From assembly GCA_016713665.1 (NCBI GenBank), contig JADJOR010000005.1, positions 806,001-870,000 of the forward strand: DNA of 64,000 nt, written 5' to 3'. Shown in pieces: positions 26,712-35,304 of this stretch. The translations under genes and the position numbers were made by a program. The DNA is from Deltaproteobacteria bacterium (GTDB lineage Bacteria; Myxococcota_A; UBA9160; UBA4427). The notes under the pieces are model-generated. The model saw only the letters and a program-made list of their open reading frames with translations. It did not search any database and was not told where the DNA came from. Each line of letters starts with the position of its first letter. Positions within the stretch are counted from its first letter, which is position 1.

Positions 26712-28001
26712 TCAGTGGGCGCGGATCCGTCGCCCCGGCTCGAAGCGCAGCGGGAGCCCGAGCGGCCCGCGCACCGCGGGATTGCCGCCGTAGGGGATCG
26801 CGTCGAAGTCGCCGTCGAGCCGCACCCCGCGCAGCCGCTCGAGGACGTGCGCGAAGCCCGTCGCGAGCTCGAGGCGCGCGAGCTGGGCCCCGATGCAGAA
26901 ATGGCGGCCGACGCCGAAGACGCTGGTGTCGGCGGGCTTGCGCCGGATGTCGAAGCGCTCGGGATCGTCGACCAGCGCCGGATCCCGCTGCGCCGCCGCC
27001 ACCGAGCAGATCACCATCTGCCCCGGCTCGAGCGCATGCTCGCCGAGCCGCGTCGCATGGCGCGCATAACGCGCGCTGAAGCGCCCCGGCATCTGGTAGC
27101 GCGCGATCTCGTGGCTCGCGTCGAGGCGGACCGAGGGATCGTCGCGGAAGAGCGCGAGCTGCTCGGGATGGCGCAGCAGCTCGATCAGCCCGAGGCCGAA
27201 GGACTGCGCCGTCGTGGCGCCCCCCGCCGCGATGATCGAGAGGATCAACGCGATGATCTCGTCGGACTCGAAGCGCTCGCCCTCGGCCTCCGCCCGGATC
27301 AGATCCGTCATCAGGTCGTCGCCCGGCTTCCCGCGCTTCTCCTCCATCAAGGCGCGCACCGCCTCGAGATGGATCGCCATCTGATCGAGGGCCCGCTGCC
27401 GCTCCTCCCGGCTCACCATCGGGCTGAAGGTCACGCCGTCGAGATCGGCGAGGACCCGGAAGCTCCGCTCGCGCTCGCTGTTCGGCTCGATCCCGAGCAG
27501 CCGGCTCACGATCATGACGGGATAGGACCAGGCGAAGTCGCGCACGAAATCGCAGGACCCGCGCTCGACGAACGCGTCGATCAGCTCGTCGGCGAGGTCG
27601 CGCATCAAGGGCTCGAGGTTGCGGACGGCGCGCCGCGTCAGCGCCATCGAGGCGAGCTTGCGGACGCGGGTATGCTCGCGGCCTTCGAGGGAGAGGATGT
27701 TCGAGGCCTGCAGCCGCACGACCGGATGGGCGAGCTCGGCCTCGCTCGGCGCATTGTAATGATTCCAGTGGCGGCGATCGGCGGTATAGGTCGCGTCGTC
27801 GCCGAGGACGGCGACCACGTCGGCGTGGCGCGTCAGGTACCAGGCCTGCGACTCGGGCCACCAGAAGATCGGCGCCCGCTCGCGCAGCGCGCGCAGCAGC
27901 GGGTAGGGATCGCGGTCGTACTCCGCCGACTGCAGGTCGAAGACGAAATCCGGATCGCCGGGTCGGGGGCTCTTTCGATCCGCGGGCGCTGTGCTCTGCA
28001 T
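26712..28001 (-). CDS. Cytochrome P450
   Basis: A 429-residue soluble bacterial P450 (CYP) monooxygenase. The heme-ligand loop is FGVGRHFCIGAQLAR, with Cys369 bound to heme, the oxygen-binding I helix has AGGATTAQS, and the K-helix ExxR lies in ASHEIARYQ. An N-terminal segment EYDRDPYPLLRALRE fits the group of hydrophobic-substrate P450s. Electrons would come from ferredoxin partners not present here. Substrate unknown; relatives hydroxylate steroids, alkanes or terpenoids. Convergent with the alpha/beta hydrolase, and about 100 bases from the SnoaL-like start. Confidence 0.92.
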   Translation of the reverse strand: MQSTAPADRKSPRPGDPDFVFDLQSAEYDRDPYPLLRALRERAPIFWWPESQAWYLTRHADVVAVLGDDATYTADRRHWNHYNAPSEAELAHPVVRLQASNILSLEGREHTRVRKLASMALTRRAVRNLEPLMRDLADELIDAFVERGSCDFVRDFAWSYPVMIVSRLLGIEPNSERERSFRVLADLDGVTFSPMVSREERQRALDQMAIHLEAVRALMEEKRGKPGDDLMTDLIRAEAEGERFESDEIIALILSIIAAGGATTAQSFGLGLIELLRHPEQLALFRDDPSVRLDASHEIARYQMPGRFSARYARHATRLGEHALEPGQMVICSVAAAQRDPALVDDPERFDIRRKPADTSVFGVGRHFCIGAQLARLELATGFAHVLERLRGVRLDGDFDAIPYGGNPAVRGPLGLPLRFEPGRRIRAH

Positions 28002-28100
28002 CGCCGCAGCATACACTGATGCAGGCGGCGGTCGACGGCTTCGCGTCGGGCTGCCTTCGCATGGGACGGGCGACTCGCGGGAGCGAGGGAGGGCGTGGCG

Positions 28101-28574
28101 ATGGTCGGGACGGACGTCGAGCAGGGGGGTCGAAGCGATCGCGGCGCACGCGGCACGCAGGGCAGCGCGCAGGGCGTCGAGGCCAAGCGGCTCGTCGAGG
28201 CCTTCTACGACGCCTTCAACCGGGCCGATCGCGAGGCCTATCGCGCGTTCCTGCATCCCGACTTCGCGGCCCACATCAGCGGCGAGGGGGAGGTCTCGGG
28301 CCGGATGGATCGCGAGGCCTTCTCGCGCATGGTCTTCGAGCGGGTCGGCGAGGTCTTTCCGGGCGGGCTCCAGGTCGAGATCGAATCGCTGATCGCCGAA
28401 GGCGATCGCGTGGCGAGCCAGGTCTCCGTCCGCGGTCGCACCCGCCGGGGCCGCGCCTATCGCAACCCCGCCTGCCATGTCTTCCGCCTGCGAGACGGCT
28501 GCGTCGCGGAGATGGTCGAGTACTTCGACACGCTGCTCTCGCGCTCGGCCTTCGAGGAGGCGGCGGCGGGCTAG
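28101..28574 (+). CDS. SnoaL-like ester cyclase/NTF2-fold protein
   Basis: A 157-residue NTF2-fold protein of the SnoaL/ester cyclase group. Features: RLVEAFYDAFNRADREAYRAFLHPDFAAH (first helix and loop), RMDREAFSRMVFER, and IAEGDRVASQVSVRGR. The ATG at 28101 is eight bases from GGAGG and is preferred over the in-frame GTG at 28095. Its stop TAG shares a CTAG with the stop of the convergent epimerase gene. Role in a small-molecule pathway is likely; substrate unknown. Confidence 0.8.
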   Translation: MVGTDVEQGGRSDRGARGTQGSAQGVEAKRLVEAFYDAFNRADREAYRAFLHPDFAAHISGEGEVSGRMDREAFSRMVFERVGEVFPGGLQVEIESLIAEGDRVASQVSVRGRTRRGRAYRNPACHVFRLRDGCVAEMVEYFDTLLSRSAFEEAAAG

Positions 28575-29614
28575 GTCCGCGCGGCGAGCGCCCGGGGCTG
28601 CGCGAGCCTGCCGACGTGGCGGGCCTTCAGGTGGCCCGCCTCGTAGAGCCAGCGCAGGGTGTCGGCGTAGGTCTCGTGGGCGTCGCGGAAGCGGATGCCG
28701 AGCTCGCGGGTGGTTCGCGCAGCCGACGTCCCCGGCCACTGCGTCGCGAACTCCATCGCGTCGCGGGAGAGCGGGAAGCTGAAGTCGTAGACGTGCTTGA
28801 TCCAGTCGCCGACGGTGCCGAGCGCCCGGAACAGCGGGCCGGGCACGGGGAAGCGCCAGATCCATTTCCCCGTCACGTCGTCGAGCACGCGGTACGTGTC
28901 GGGCCAGGAGAGCATGGGGCCGGCCGCCGCATAACGGGCAGCCCCGCCCGGCAGCTCGAGCAGCTTCGCGTGGAGCACTGCGAGGTCGCGCACGTCGACG
29001 ATCTGGAAGCCGCTCGACGTGTTGACGCCGGTCTGCTTCAAGAACGTATAGACGGCCTGGTTCGCCTCGGAGAGGCCCGGGTCGTCGGGGCCGACGATGC
29101 CGGTCGGATACGAGACGCGGATCGGCGCGCCTTCTTCCTGCATGCGACGGATCATGTGCTCGGCCTCGGATTTGCTCTTCGCGTAGGCCGTATGGCCCGG
29201 GGCGACGGGCATGTCGAGGTCGAGGGGTCCGCAGCCCGGCTCGAAGAAGACCGACATGCTCGAGACGTAGACGATCCGCGGCAGCCCGCGCTTCACCGCC
29301 CCGCCCACGACGAGCTCGACGCCGCGCCGATTCGTCGCGAGGACCTTCGCCGCCATCTTCCGCTTCATCTCGACGAGCGCCGCGCCGTGGAAGACCGCGT
29401 CGCAGCCCGCCATCGCATGGGCCACGGACGTCTCGTCGACGATGTCGCCGACCACGACGTCCTGCTCGGGGATTCCGATGCCATGGGGCTCGAACACGCG
29501 CCGGACCTTCGCCGGATCCCGGACCAGCAGCCTGACCGAATGCCCGGCGGCGAGGAACGCCCGCACGGTATGCGAGCCCGCGAAGCCCGTCCCGCCGGTC
29601 ACCATCACGCGCAT
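28571..29614 (-). CDS. NAD-dependent epimerase/dehydratase (3-beta-HSD-like extended SDR)
   Basis: A 347-residue extended SDR. The dinucleotide loop is VTGGTGFAGS (5-14), VFHGAA at about 72 and the catalytic YAKSKSEAE (Tyr and Lys) with VYVSSMSVF (Ser). Extended SDRs of this shape include 3-beta-hydroxysteroid dehydrogenases and NDP-sugar epimerases; the substrate cannot be read off. ATG at 29614 is chosen because MRVMVTGG is the usual start and the upstream sequence is not conserved. Stop codons of this gene and the one to its left overlap in CTAG. Confidence 0.84.
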   Translation of the reverse strand: MRVMVTGGTGFAGSHTVRAFLAAGHSVRLLVRDPAKVRRVFEPHGIGIPEQDVVVGDIVDETSVAHAMAGCDAVFHGAALVEMKRKMAAKVLATNRRGVELVVGGAVKRGLPRIVYVSSMSVFFEPGCGPLDLDMPVAPGHTAYAKSKSEAEHMIRRMQEEGAPIRVSYPTGIVGPDDPGLSEANQAVYTFLKQTGVNTSSGFQIVDVRDLAVLHAKLLELPGGAARYAAAGPMLSWPDTYRVLDDVTGKWIWRFPVPGPLFRALGTVGDWIKHVYDFSFPLSRDAMEFATQWPGTSAARTTRELGIRFRDAHETYADTLRWLYEAGHLKARHVGRLAQPRALAART

Positions 29615-29725
29615 CGTCGAGTCATCCGTCCCTGGCGCGACATCGGCCGCGTGAAGGGGCAGCATATCCTGGGGCCCGGCCTCGGGCCGCGCCGCCCCGC
29701 GCATTTTGCCGACGCCTGAGCGCTC

Positions 29726-30781
29726 TCAGTCGGATCGGTGCTCCGATCGCAGGGGTCTGCGGCGATAGGCCGCCACGAGCGCGAGCGTCCCCGACACGAC
29801 CATGGCGCCGCTCGTCGGCTCCGGGACCCCGCTCGCGCCATAGGCCGTGCCCGATTCCGCTTCGATCGAGAAATCCTGGATCGGGACGCCGTTCGCGAAC
29901 AGCTGGATGCCGGTCAGCGTCGCGCCCTGGCTGAAGTCGACGTCTGTGGTCGCGCCCGAACCGGGGATCGCACCGGCGAGCAGGCCCATCTTCACGGCGA
30001 ATGGCGAGCCCCACGTGATCGGGAGCTGGAAGGAATCGACCTCTCCCGCGCCGGAGAAGGAGCCGGGCGCGAGGGTGAAGCCCGCGAGCGGGGCGCCGGT
30101 TCCAGAGGTCGCGAACGGCACCAGGTCTGCGCGCGTCGCCTGGGCTCGCATCAGGAGGAAGCTCCCGCTGCTGCCGACGCTGTAGTTGAGCTCGACGTCC
30201 GCCACGCTCGAAAAGGGCGGTGGCCCCGTGACCGAGAGCTCGCCGGCGATCGAGAAGCGCATGCGGATCGTGCCCGGCGTGCCCGCGGCGACGCTCGGGC
30301 TCGTCGCCGTCAGCCGGTCTTCGAAGAGCGCATAGCTCGCGGCGCCCTCGGTGATCAGGGAGTTGGAAGGGCCGAGGAAGGTGGCGTGCGCTTCGGCGAG
30401 GACCCCGCCGATGCGGGCGAGGGCCAGGCTCGAACCGGAGAACGTGTTCTGGGCGAAGCTCGTCGACAGGGAGGTCGTGTCGCTCGAGGGGCCGTTCGAG
30501 GCGAGCTGGATCGTGCGGAAGAGCCCGGCGATGCCGCAATTCGCGAGGCCGTCGAGCGGGACGCTCGGCGTCGTGTTGACGAAGAAGGCGATGCCGGGGG
30601 AGGCGGGGGCGAAGGTCGTGCAGGCGAAGCCGGGCAGCGGCTGGGTCTGGCCGCCGATCGCGATGACGAAGGTCTCGACGGAGACGGCTTCTGCGGGGAA
30701 AGCCGCGGTCGTTGCGAGCAGCATGGTCATCAGGATCGTGCGCAGGACGAGCAGGGCGGCCAGGTTCCGGCATCGGGGCAT
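29726..30781 (-). CDS. PEP-CTERM surface protein
   Basis: A 351-residue exported protein. Signal peptide ends near FPAEAVS (about 32). The mature part is Ser/Gly/Thr-rich beta-type sequence with one Cys pair (FACTTF, ANCGIAG), and no enzyme motif. The end reads SGVPEPTSGAMVVSGTLALV then RRRPLRSEHR, a PEP-CTERM sorting signal. Start ATG 30781 is after GAGGAGCC. Likely secreted and processed by exosortase elsewhere in the genome. It is the fourth such protein in the window. Confidence 0.8.
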   Translation of the reverse strand: MPRCRNLAALLVLRTILMTMLLATTAAFPAEAVSVETFVIAIGGQTQPLPGFACTTFAPASPGIAFFVNTTPSVPLDGLANCGIAGLFRTIQLASNGPSSDTTSLSTSFAQNTFSGSSLALARIGGVLAEAHATFLGPSNSLITEGAASYALFEDRLTATSPSVAAGTPGTIRMRFSIAGELSVTGPPPFSSVADVELNYSVGSSGSFLLMRAQATRADLVPFATSGTGAPLAGFTLAPGSFSGAGEVDSFQLPITWGSPFAVKMGLLAGAIPGSGATTDVDFSQGATLTGIQLFANGVPIQDFSIEAESGTAYGASGVPEPTSGAMVVSGTLALVAAYRRRPLRSEHRSD

Positions 30782-31047
30782 GGGTGGCTCCTCGGCGGGC
30801 GGTGGATCGTGCGGCCCGGCCTGCGAACGTCCGGGTCGCGGTGGGGAACACGCTCCGGCGTGGCCTGCCTGGTACTGGAATCGCACGCGCGCCCCGGCCA
30901 GGATAATCAGGGCGCGAGATTCGGGGGGGGGAATTCGAGCCGTGGCGCGGTGGAGAACGTTCCCTGCGCGAGAACTTGCCCAGATGGCCCCGCTGGGGGC
31001 CCGCCTCTCCCGGTGGTGAACGAGCCCTGTTCGGGTCGCTGCTGCGC

Positions 31048-31740
31048 CTAGCGGTGTCCCGTTCGCGTCAGCGCGTCCTGCACGATCGAGCGCTTCGGGC
31101 GGATGAAGATGCCCGTCGCCTCGGCGCAGAGGGTGTTGGGCGCCGGGGTGTCGCAGTGCATCGTGCCCTTGATGAAGGTCTTGACGCCCTCGGTCCCCTC
31201 GATCCAGGAGCGCATGCGGATCGGCTTGCCGATCGGCGTCAGGGAGCGGTAGAGGATCGTGAGCGTGCCGGTGAAGCCGCCGACGTTCGAGATGGCGCCG
31301 ATGCAGCCGAGCAGCTCGTCGAAGACCAGCGCGATGACGCCGCCGTGGACCGAGCCGGGGGGGCCGTTGTAGGGCGCGTCGAAGACGTGCTCCGCGCGGA
31401 TCTCCTTCGAGCCGCCTTCGAGCTCGACGACGTCGAAGCGGACCGGGGCGGCGATCGGATTGCGCGGGCCGATGATCGGGCTGTAGGGGAAGAACTCGGC
31501 CGGAGCGAGATGGAGCGGCGGGCCGCCGTTCTCGACGACGGTCCCAATCTCGAGCGCCGCCTGGGCGTAGGGCCCGGGATGGTCGTTCGGCGCGAGCAGC
31601 GCGGCGAGGGCCGCGACCTCGCGCTCGACGCGCAGCAGGTCCTCGCGCGGCGCCTTCGTCTTGCGCAGGCTCGCGATCAGCCGGCGGACCTGGCCCACCG
31701 CGCCCTCGAGCGCCTTCGGATCGGGATTCGTCTCGCTCAT
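31048..31740 (-). CDS. PaaI-family hotdog-fold thioesterase
   Basis: A 230-residue protein with a helical N-terminal extension (1-70) and a hotdog domain. The motif HGGVIALVFDELLG holds the conserved Gly-Gly and the acid residue of PaaI/4HBT-type thioesterases, preceded by NGPPGSV. Family members hydrolyse acyl-CoA or aryl-CoA esters. Helical N-terminus is not part of the usual 140-residue domain. Same strand as the amidohydrolase gene, 35 bases downstream of it, so probably one operon. Confidence 0.82.
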   Translation of the reverse strand: MSETNPDPKALEGAVGQVRRLIASLRKTKAPREDLLRVEREVAALAALLAPNDHPGPYAQAALEIGTVVENGGPPLHLAPAEFFPYSPIIGPRNPIAAPVRFDVVELEGGSKEIRAEHVFDAPYNGPPGSVHGGVIALVFDELLGCIGAISNVGGFTGTLTILYRSLTPIGKPIRMRSWIEGTEGVKTFIKGTMHCDTPAPNTLCAEATGIFIRPKRSIVQDALTRTGHR

Positions 31741-31775
31741 GGATCGGACTCTCTCTGGCGCGCGCGCCGCCCCGC

Positions 31776-32642
31776 CTAACGGTCGAGCTTCAGGACCTTC
31801 AGCGCGTTCTCGCGCAGGAACTTCGGCCAGACGTTGTCCCGGAACGGGACCTTCGGCATGTCGCCCATGATGCGCTCGAGCGAGAGACCCATCGGGAAAT
31901 AGCCCGCGTAGATGATCTTGTCGGCGCCGCGGGTATTCGCGTAGTCGATGATCGCCTTGGGGTAGTGCCGCGGCGCGAAGGCCGAGGTCGAGTAGTAGAG
32001 GTTCGGCCACTTCAGCATCAGCTTCATCGCGAGCTGCTCCCACGGCTCGCAGCCGTGGCGCGTCACGAAGACGAGCTCGGGGAAGTCGTACATCACGCGG
32101 TCGATCCGCTCGACGTGCTGGCACGCCATCGGCACCCGCGGCCCCGGCACCCCCGCGCAGACGAAGATCGGCACCCCGAGCTCGACGCACTTCGCGTAGA
32201 TCGGATAGAACTTCGCGTCGTCGATCGGGACCTGGGGCAGGCAGCCCGCCGGAAAGGCTCCGAAGGCCCGCACGCCGAACTCTTCGTACTCCCGCACCAT
32301 CTGACGGATGCCCTCCATCCCCCGATTCGGGTCGACGTTGCCCGACGGGATGAAGCGATCCGGATGCTCCTTCAGCGCCCGCGCCGAGACGTCGCCGCCG
32401 ACGCCGATCAGCCCGCGCTCGATGCCGTACTTGTCCATCTCGTGCAGCGTGATGTCGATCGGGTTCGAGGCGCCGTAGAGCTCCTTCGGCACGTGCTTGA
32501 ACATGTACTCGACCGGGAAGTCGTAGCCGTCGCGGGACTGGGCGTCCTTCAGCTGCTTGCGGATGAACTCGTACTGCGAGAAGTCGGAGGCCGGGAATCC
32601 GATCATGCAATCGATGATTCCGACGTTCGTGGGCAGGGTCAT
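31776..32642 (-). CDS. Amidohydrolase family (Amidohydrolase_2) protein
   Basis: A 288-residue TIM-barrel protein of the amidohydrolase_2 (ACMSD-like) superfamily. Parts visible: IIDCMIGFPASD at the N-terminus in place of the normal HxH metal motif, FGVRAFGAFPAG, ELVFVTRHGCEPWE (His), and IIYAGYFPMG. In the active-metal subset the first strand carries DxHxH; here the region reads NVGIIDCMIGF, without two His, so the metal site may be reduced or absent. Decarboxylase or hydrolase roles on ring compounds are the family norm. ATG follows GAGAGGAGCC. Upstream of the thioesterase gene in the same direction. Confidence 0.85.
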   Translation of the reverse strand: MTLPTNVGIIDCMIGFPASDFSQYEFIRKQLKDAQSRDGYDFPVEYMFKHVPKELYGASNPIDITLHEMDKYGIERGLIGVGGDVSARALKEHPDRFIPSGNVDPNRGMEGIRQMVREYEEFGVRAFGAFPAGCLPQVPIDDAKFYPIYAKCVELGVPIFVCAGVPGPRVPMACQHVERIDRVMYDFPELVFVTRHGCEPWEQLAMKLMLKWPNLYYSTSAFAPRHYPKAIIDYANTRGADKIIYAGYFPMGLSLERIMGDMPKVPFRDNVWPKFLRENALKVLKLDR

Positions 32643-32729
32643 GGGGAGGGGGCTCCTCTCGTTTGCGGGATTCTTCGAGGCCGGCCATGGTAACGCGACC
32701 GAGGGAGATGTCCCGGGGAGGGATCCGAC

Positions 32730-33344
32730 GTGAATCCGGCCGAACGATGGCAGGGGACCGGGGCGCGTCTCGGCTTCGAGCTGCCTCCGACCCTGCTCGC
32801 GGAGCTCGTTTCCGCCTACGCCGAGCCGCATCGCGCCTACCATACGCTGCAGCATCTCTCCGAGTGTTTCGCGCATCTCGACGCCTCGCCCGAACCGCCG
32901 GAGGATCCGGCGGCGCTCGAGCTGGCCCTCTGGTTCCACGACGCGATCTACGACACGCAGCGCAACGACAACGAGAGTCGGAGCGCCGCGTGGGCCCGTC
33001 GCGCCCTCGTGGGCCTCGACCCGGAGCGCCTCGACCGGATCGAGCAGCTCGTTCTCGTCACCCGCCACGCCGCCGCGCCGACGACCCGGGACCAGGAGCT
33101 CCTGCTCGACGTCGATCTTTCGATCCTGGGCGCGCCTGCGCCTCGCTTCGAGGAGTACGAAGCGCAGGTCCGGATCGAATACGGCTGGGTCCCGGACGAG
33201 GCCTATCGGAGCGCTCGCGGTCGGATCCTGCGCGGATTCCTGGAACGGCCGGCCTTGTTCCACACGCCGTACTTCGCGAGCCGCTTCGAGCAGACGGCGC
33301 GCGTGAATCTCATGCGTTCGCTCGTCCGGCTCGAAGCGGTCTAG
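32730..33344 (+). CDS. HD-domain metal-dependent phosphohydrolase-like protein
   Basis: A 204-residue protein of the predicted HD-superfamily group often mislabelled NMDA-receptor-related. The metal motif is in two blocks: AYHTLQHLSECF (H with conserved aromatic) and WFHDAIYD (HD pair), followed by RHAA and LLLDVDLSILG (Asp). HD proteins hydrolyse phosphate esters of nucleotides; no substrate can be assigned. GTG start follows GGGGAGGGATCCGAC. Divergent from the amidohydrolase gene by 87 bases. Confidence 0.82.
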   Translation: MNPAERWQGTGARLGFELPPTLLAELVSAYAEPHRAYHTLQHLSECFAHLDASPEPPEDPAALELALWFHDAIYDTQRNDNESRSAAWARRALVGLDPERLDRIEQLVLVTRHAAAPTTRDQELLLDVDLSILGAPAPRFEEYEAQVRIEYGWVPDEAYRSARGRILRGFLERPALFHTPYFASRFEQTARVNLMRSLVRLEAV

Positions 33345-33418
33345 AGCGCGCCCTCACCGATCGATCCGAGCCCGGTGGCCCGTTTCGGGCGCGCTAGCCT
33401 CCGACCCGAGGTACCCCC

Positions 33419-34598
33419 ATGCCGACCCGCGACGCCTCGAAGGCCGAGCTCCTCGACCGCGCCCGATCCCTCGCGCCGCTGATCCGCGCCCAGGCCGACG
33501 AGAGCGCAAGGCTGCGGCGGCTCGCGACGCCCGTCGTCGAGGCGTTCCACGACGCGGGGTCTCTTCAAGATGCTGCAGCCGCCGAGCGTCGGGGGCTCGG
33601 GGTTGAACGCGATCGAGGCGGTGCCGATCCTCGAGGAGGTCGCCTGCGCCGACGGCTCCGCGGGCTGGAATCTCGCGATCGGGGCGGGCAACGCGGCGTT
33701 CCTCGCGCTGCTCACGGATCGCGGCGCGCTCGAGTCGCTGGTCAAGCCGCCGCGCTCCCTCGGTGCCGGGTCCGTCAATCCGACCTCGCTGCGGCTCGTC
33801 CGCGTGGACGGCGGCTACCGGGTCTCGGGGACGCTGCGCTTCGCGTCGGGCGTGCATCAGGCGAGCTGGGTCGTCGCCGGCGGCCTCGTGCTCGACGGCG
33901 GCAAGCCGCAGCTCGCGCCGGATGGCCTGCCCAACATCGTCGGCGCCTTCTTCCCGGCGAGCGAGGTCCGCATCCTCGATACCTGGAACCCGAGCGGCAT
34001 GGCGGGCACCGGCAGCCACGACGCCCTCGTCGACGACGTCTTCGTCTCCGACGCCTTCACCTTCGACTTCCGCTCGAAGGGCTCGACCGCCTTCGACGCG
34101 CTCGCCGAGCTCCCGACCTTCAGCCGCCTCGGCGCGACGCTCGCCGCCGTCGCGATCGGGATCGCGCGGCGTGCATGCGAAGAGCTGATGCTGCTCGCCC
34201 AGACGAAGCCCGCGATGATGAGCATCACGCCGCTGCGCGAGACCGCGCGCGTCCAGACCGAGGTCGCCCGTGCCCACGGTCGGATCGACGCCGCCCGTGC
34301 CCATCTCGAGCACGTCGCCGGCGCGATCTTCGCGCGGGTGGAAGCGGGGGCGACGCCGGCGATGATCGACCTCGCGCGTCTGCGCCTCGCCTATCTCGGG
34401 GCGACGGAGCAAGCCGTCGAGGCCGTCGATCGGATGCACGACTGCGCCGGCATTACCGCCGTCGCCTCGGGCAACGCCCTCGATCGCTGCTTCCGCGACG
34501 TCCACGTCCTGACCCAGCATCTCGCGATCTCGCCGGCCCATTACGAGCGGGTCGGCAAGGCGCTGCTCGGTCTCGACCTCGGCTCGGGGCAGCTGTGA
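33419..34598 (+). CDS. Acyl-CoA dehydrogenase-like flavin monooxygenase (HsaA-type), frameshifted
   Basis: The first 47 residues (to FHDAG near 33558) and the rest from FKMLQPPS (33565) are in different frames, and removing one base in GGGGT (about 33560) gives one 392-residue protein of the acyl-CoA dehydrogenase fold. Content: EEVACADGSAGWNLAIGAGN, VHQASWVVAGG, and the C-terminal helical half ending LTQHLAISPAHYERVGK. This is the group of HsaA/4-hydroxyphenylacetate-like flavin-dependent hydroxylases, which hydroxylate phenols or steroid rings with a separate reductase. ATG at 33419 precedes it. The indel is probably an assembly error; a true pseudogene is the other option. Confidence 0.82.
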
Positions 34599-34670
34599 GG
34601 CGCGCGGGCAGGGAGCGTCTCGCCGGTCCGGGCGGGGGCGAGCTGCCTCCGGGTTCGGAGCGTTAGGCCG

Positions 34671-35237
34671 GTGGACACCTTTCGCTGGATCTCCGTCGCG
34701 TTCTCGATGATCCTCGGGCTCGGGGTGACCCGGATCCTGTCGGGCGCGATCCTGGTCTTCCGCTCGCGCCGGCGCGCGACCCTCGACTGGATTCCGCTCG
34801 CGTGGGCGTTCTCGACCTTCGTGCTGCAGCTCCAGTTCTGGTGGGCGGTGATCGAGCTGGCCCGGGTCGAGCGGGTCTGGACGCTCTTCGACTTCCTGAC
34901 GATGATCGCGGTCCCGCTCCTGCTCTTCGCGGCGGCGGCGCTCGTGCTCCCGGCGGAGGAGCTCGAGGCGGGGGAGCGGCTCGATGACGAGTTTCAGCAC
35001 GACGGGCGTTTCGGGGTGCTGTGTCTGTCGGCGTATGCGGCGGTCGCGCTCTTCGCCGACTGGCGGATCTTCGGGGCGGGCCTCGTTTCGGCGCCGACCG
35101 CGGTGCTCGCGGCGGAGATCCTGTTGCCCCTCGTCTTCGTGGTCCACTCGGGGCGTGGGGCGCGGGCGATGGCGACGGCGCTCTATGTCCTGCTGGTGCT
35201 CTCGTCGAGCTTGTTCCTGTCGCCCCGGGCTTATTAG
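34671..35237 (+). CDS. Small membrane protein of unknown function
   Basis: A 188-residue polytopic protein with about five hydrophobic helices. First, a helix from SVAFSMILGLGVTRILSGAI at residue 6, then an aromatic-rich one (FVLQLQFWWAVIEL), and others from 72, 116, 138 and 170. An acidic loop (EELEAGERLDDEFQ) lies in the middle. No family is recognised. GTG start, 72 bases after the frameshifted gene; may be in one transcript. Confidence 0.55.
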   Translation: MDTFRWISVAFSMILGLGVTRILSGAILVFRSRRRATLDWIPLAWAFSTFVLQLQFWWAVIELARVERVWTLFDFLTMIAVPLLLFAAAALVLPAEELEAGERLDDEFQHDGRFGVLCLSAYAAVALFADWRIFGAGLVSAPTAVLAAEILLPLVFVVHSGRGARAMATALYVLLVLSSSLFLSPRAY

Positions 35238-35304
35238 GCTCGAGGGCCCGCTGGGCCCCTGATTTTCCTTCCGGCCGGGCGTCCGCCGGTGGTAGGCTCG
35301 GGCC

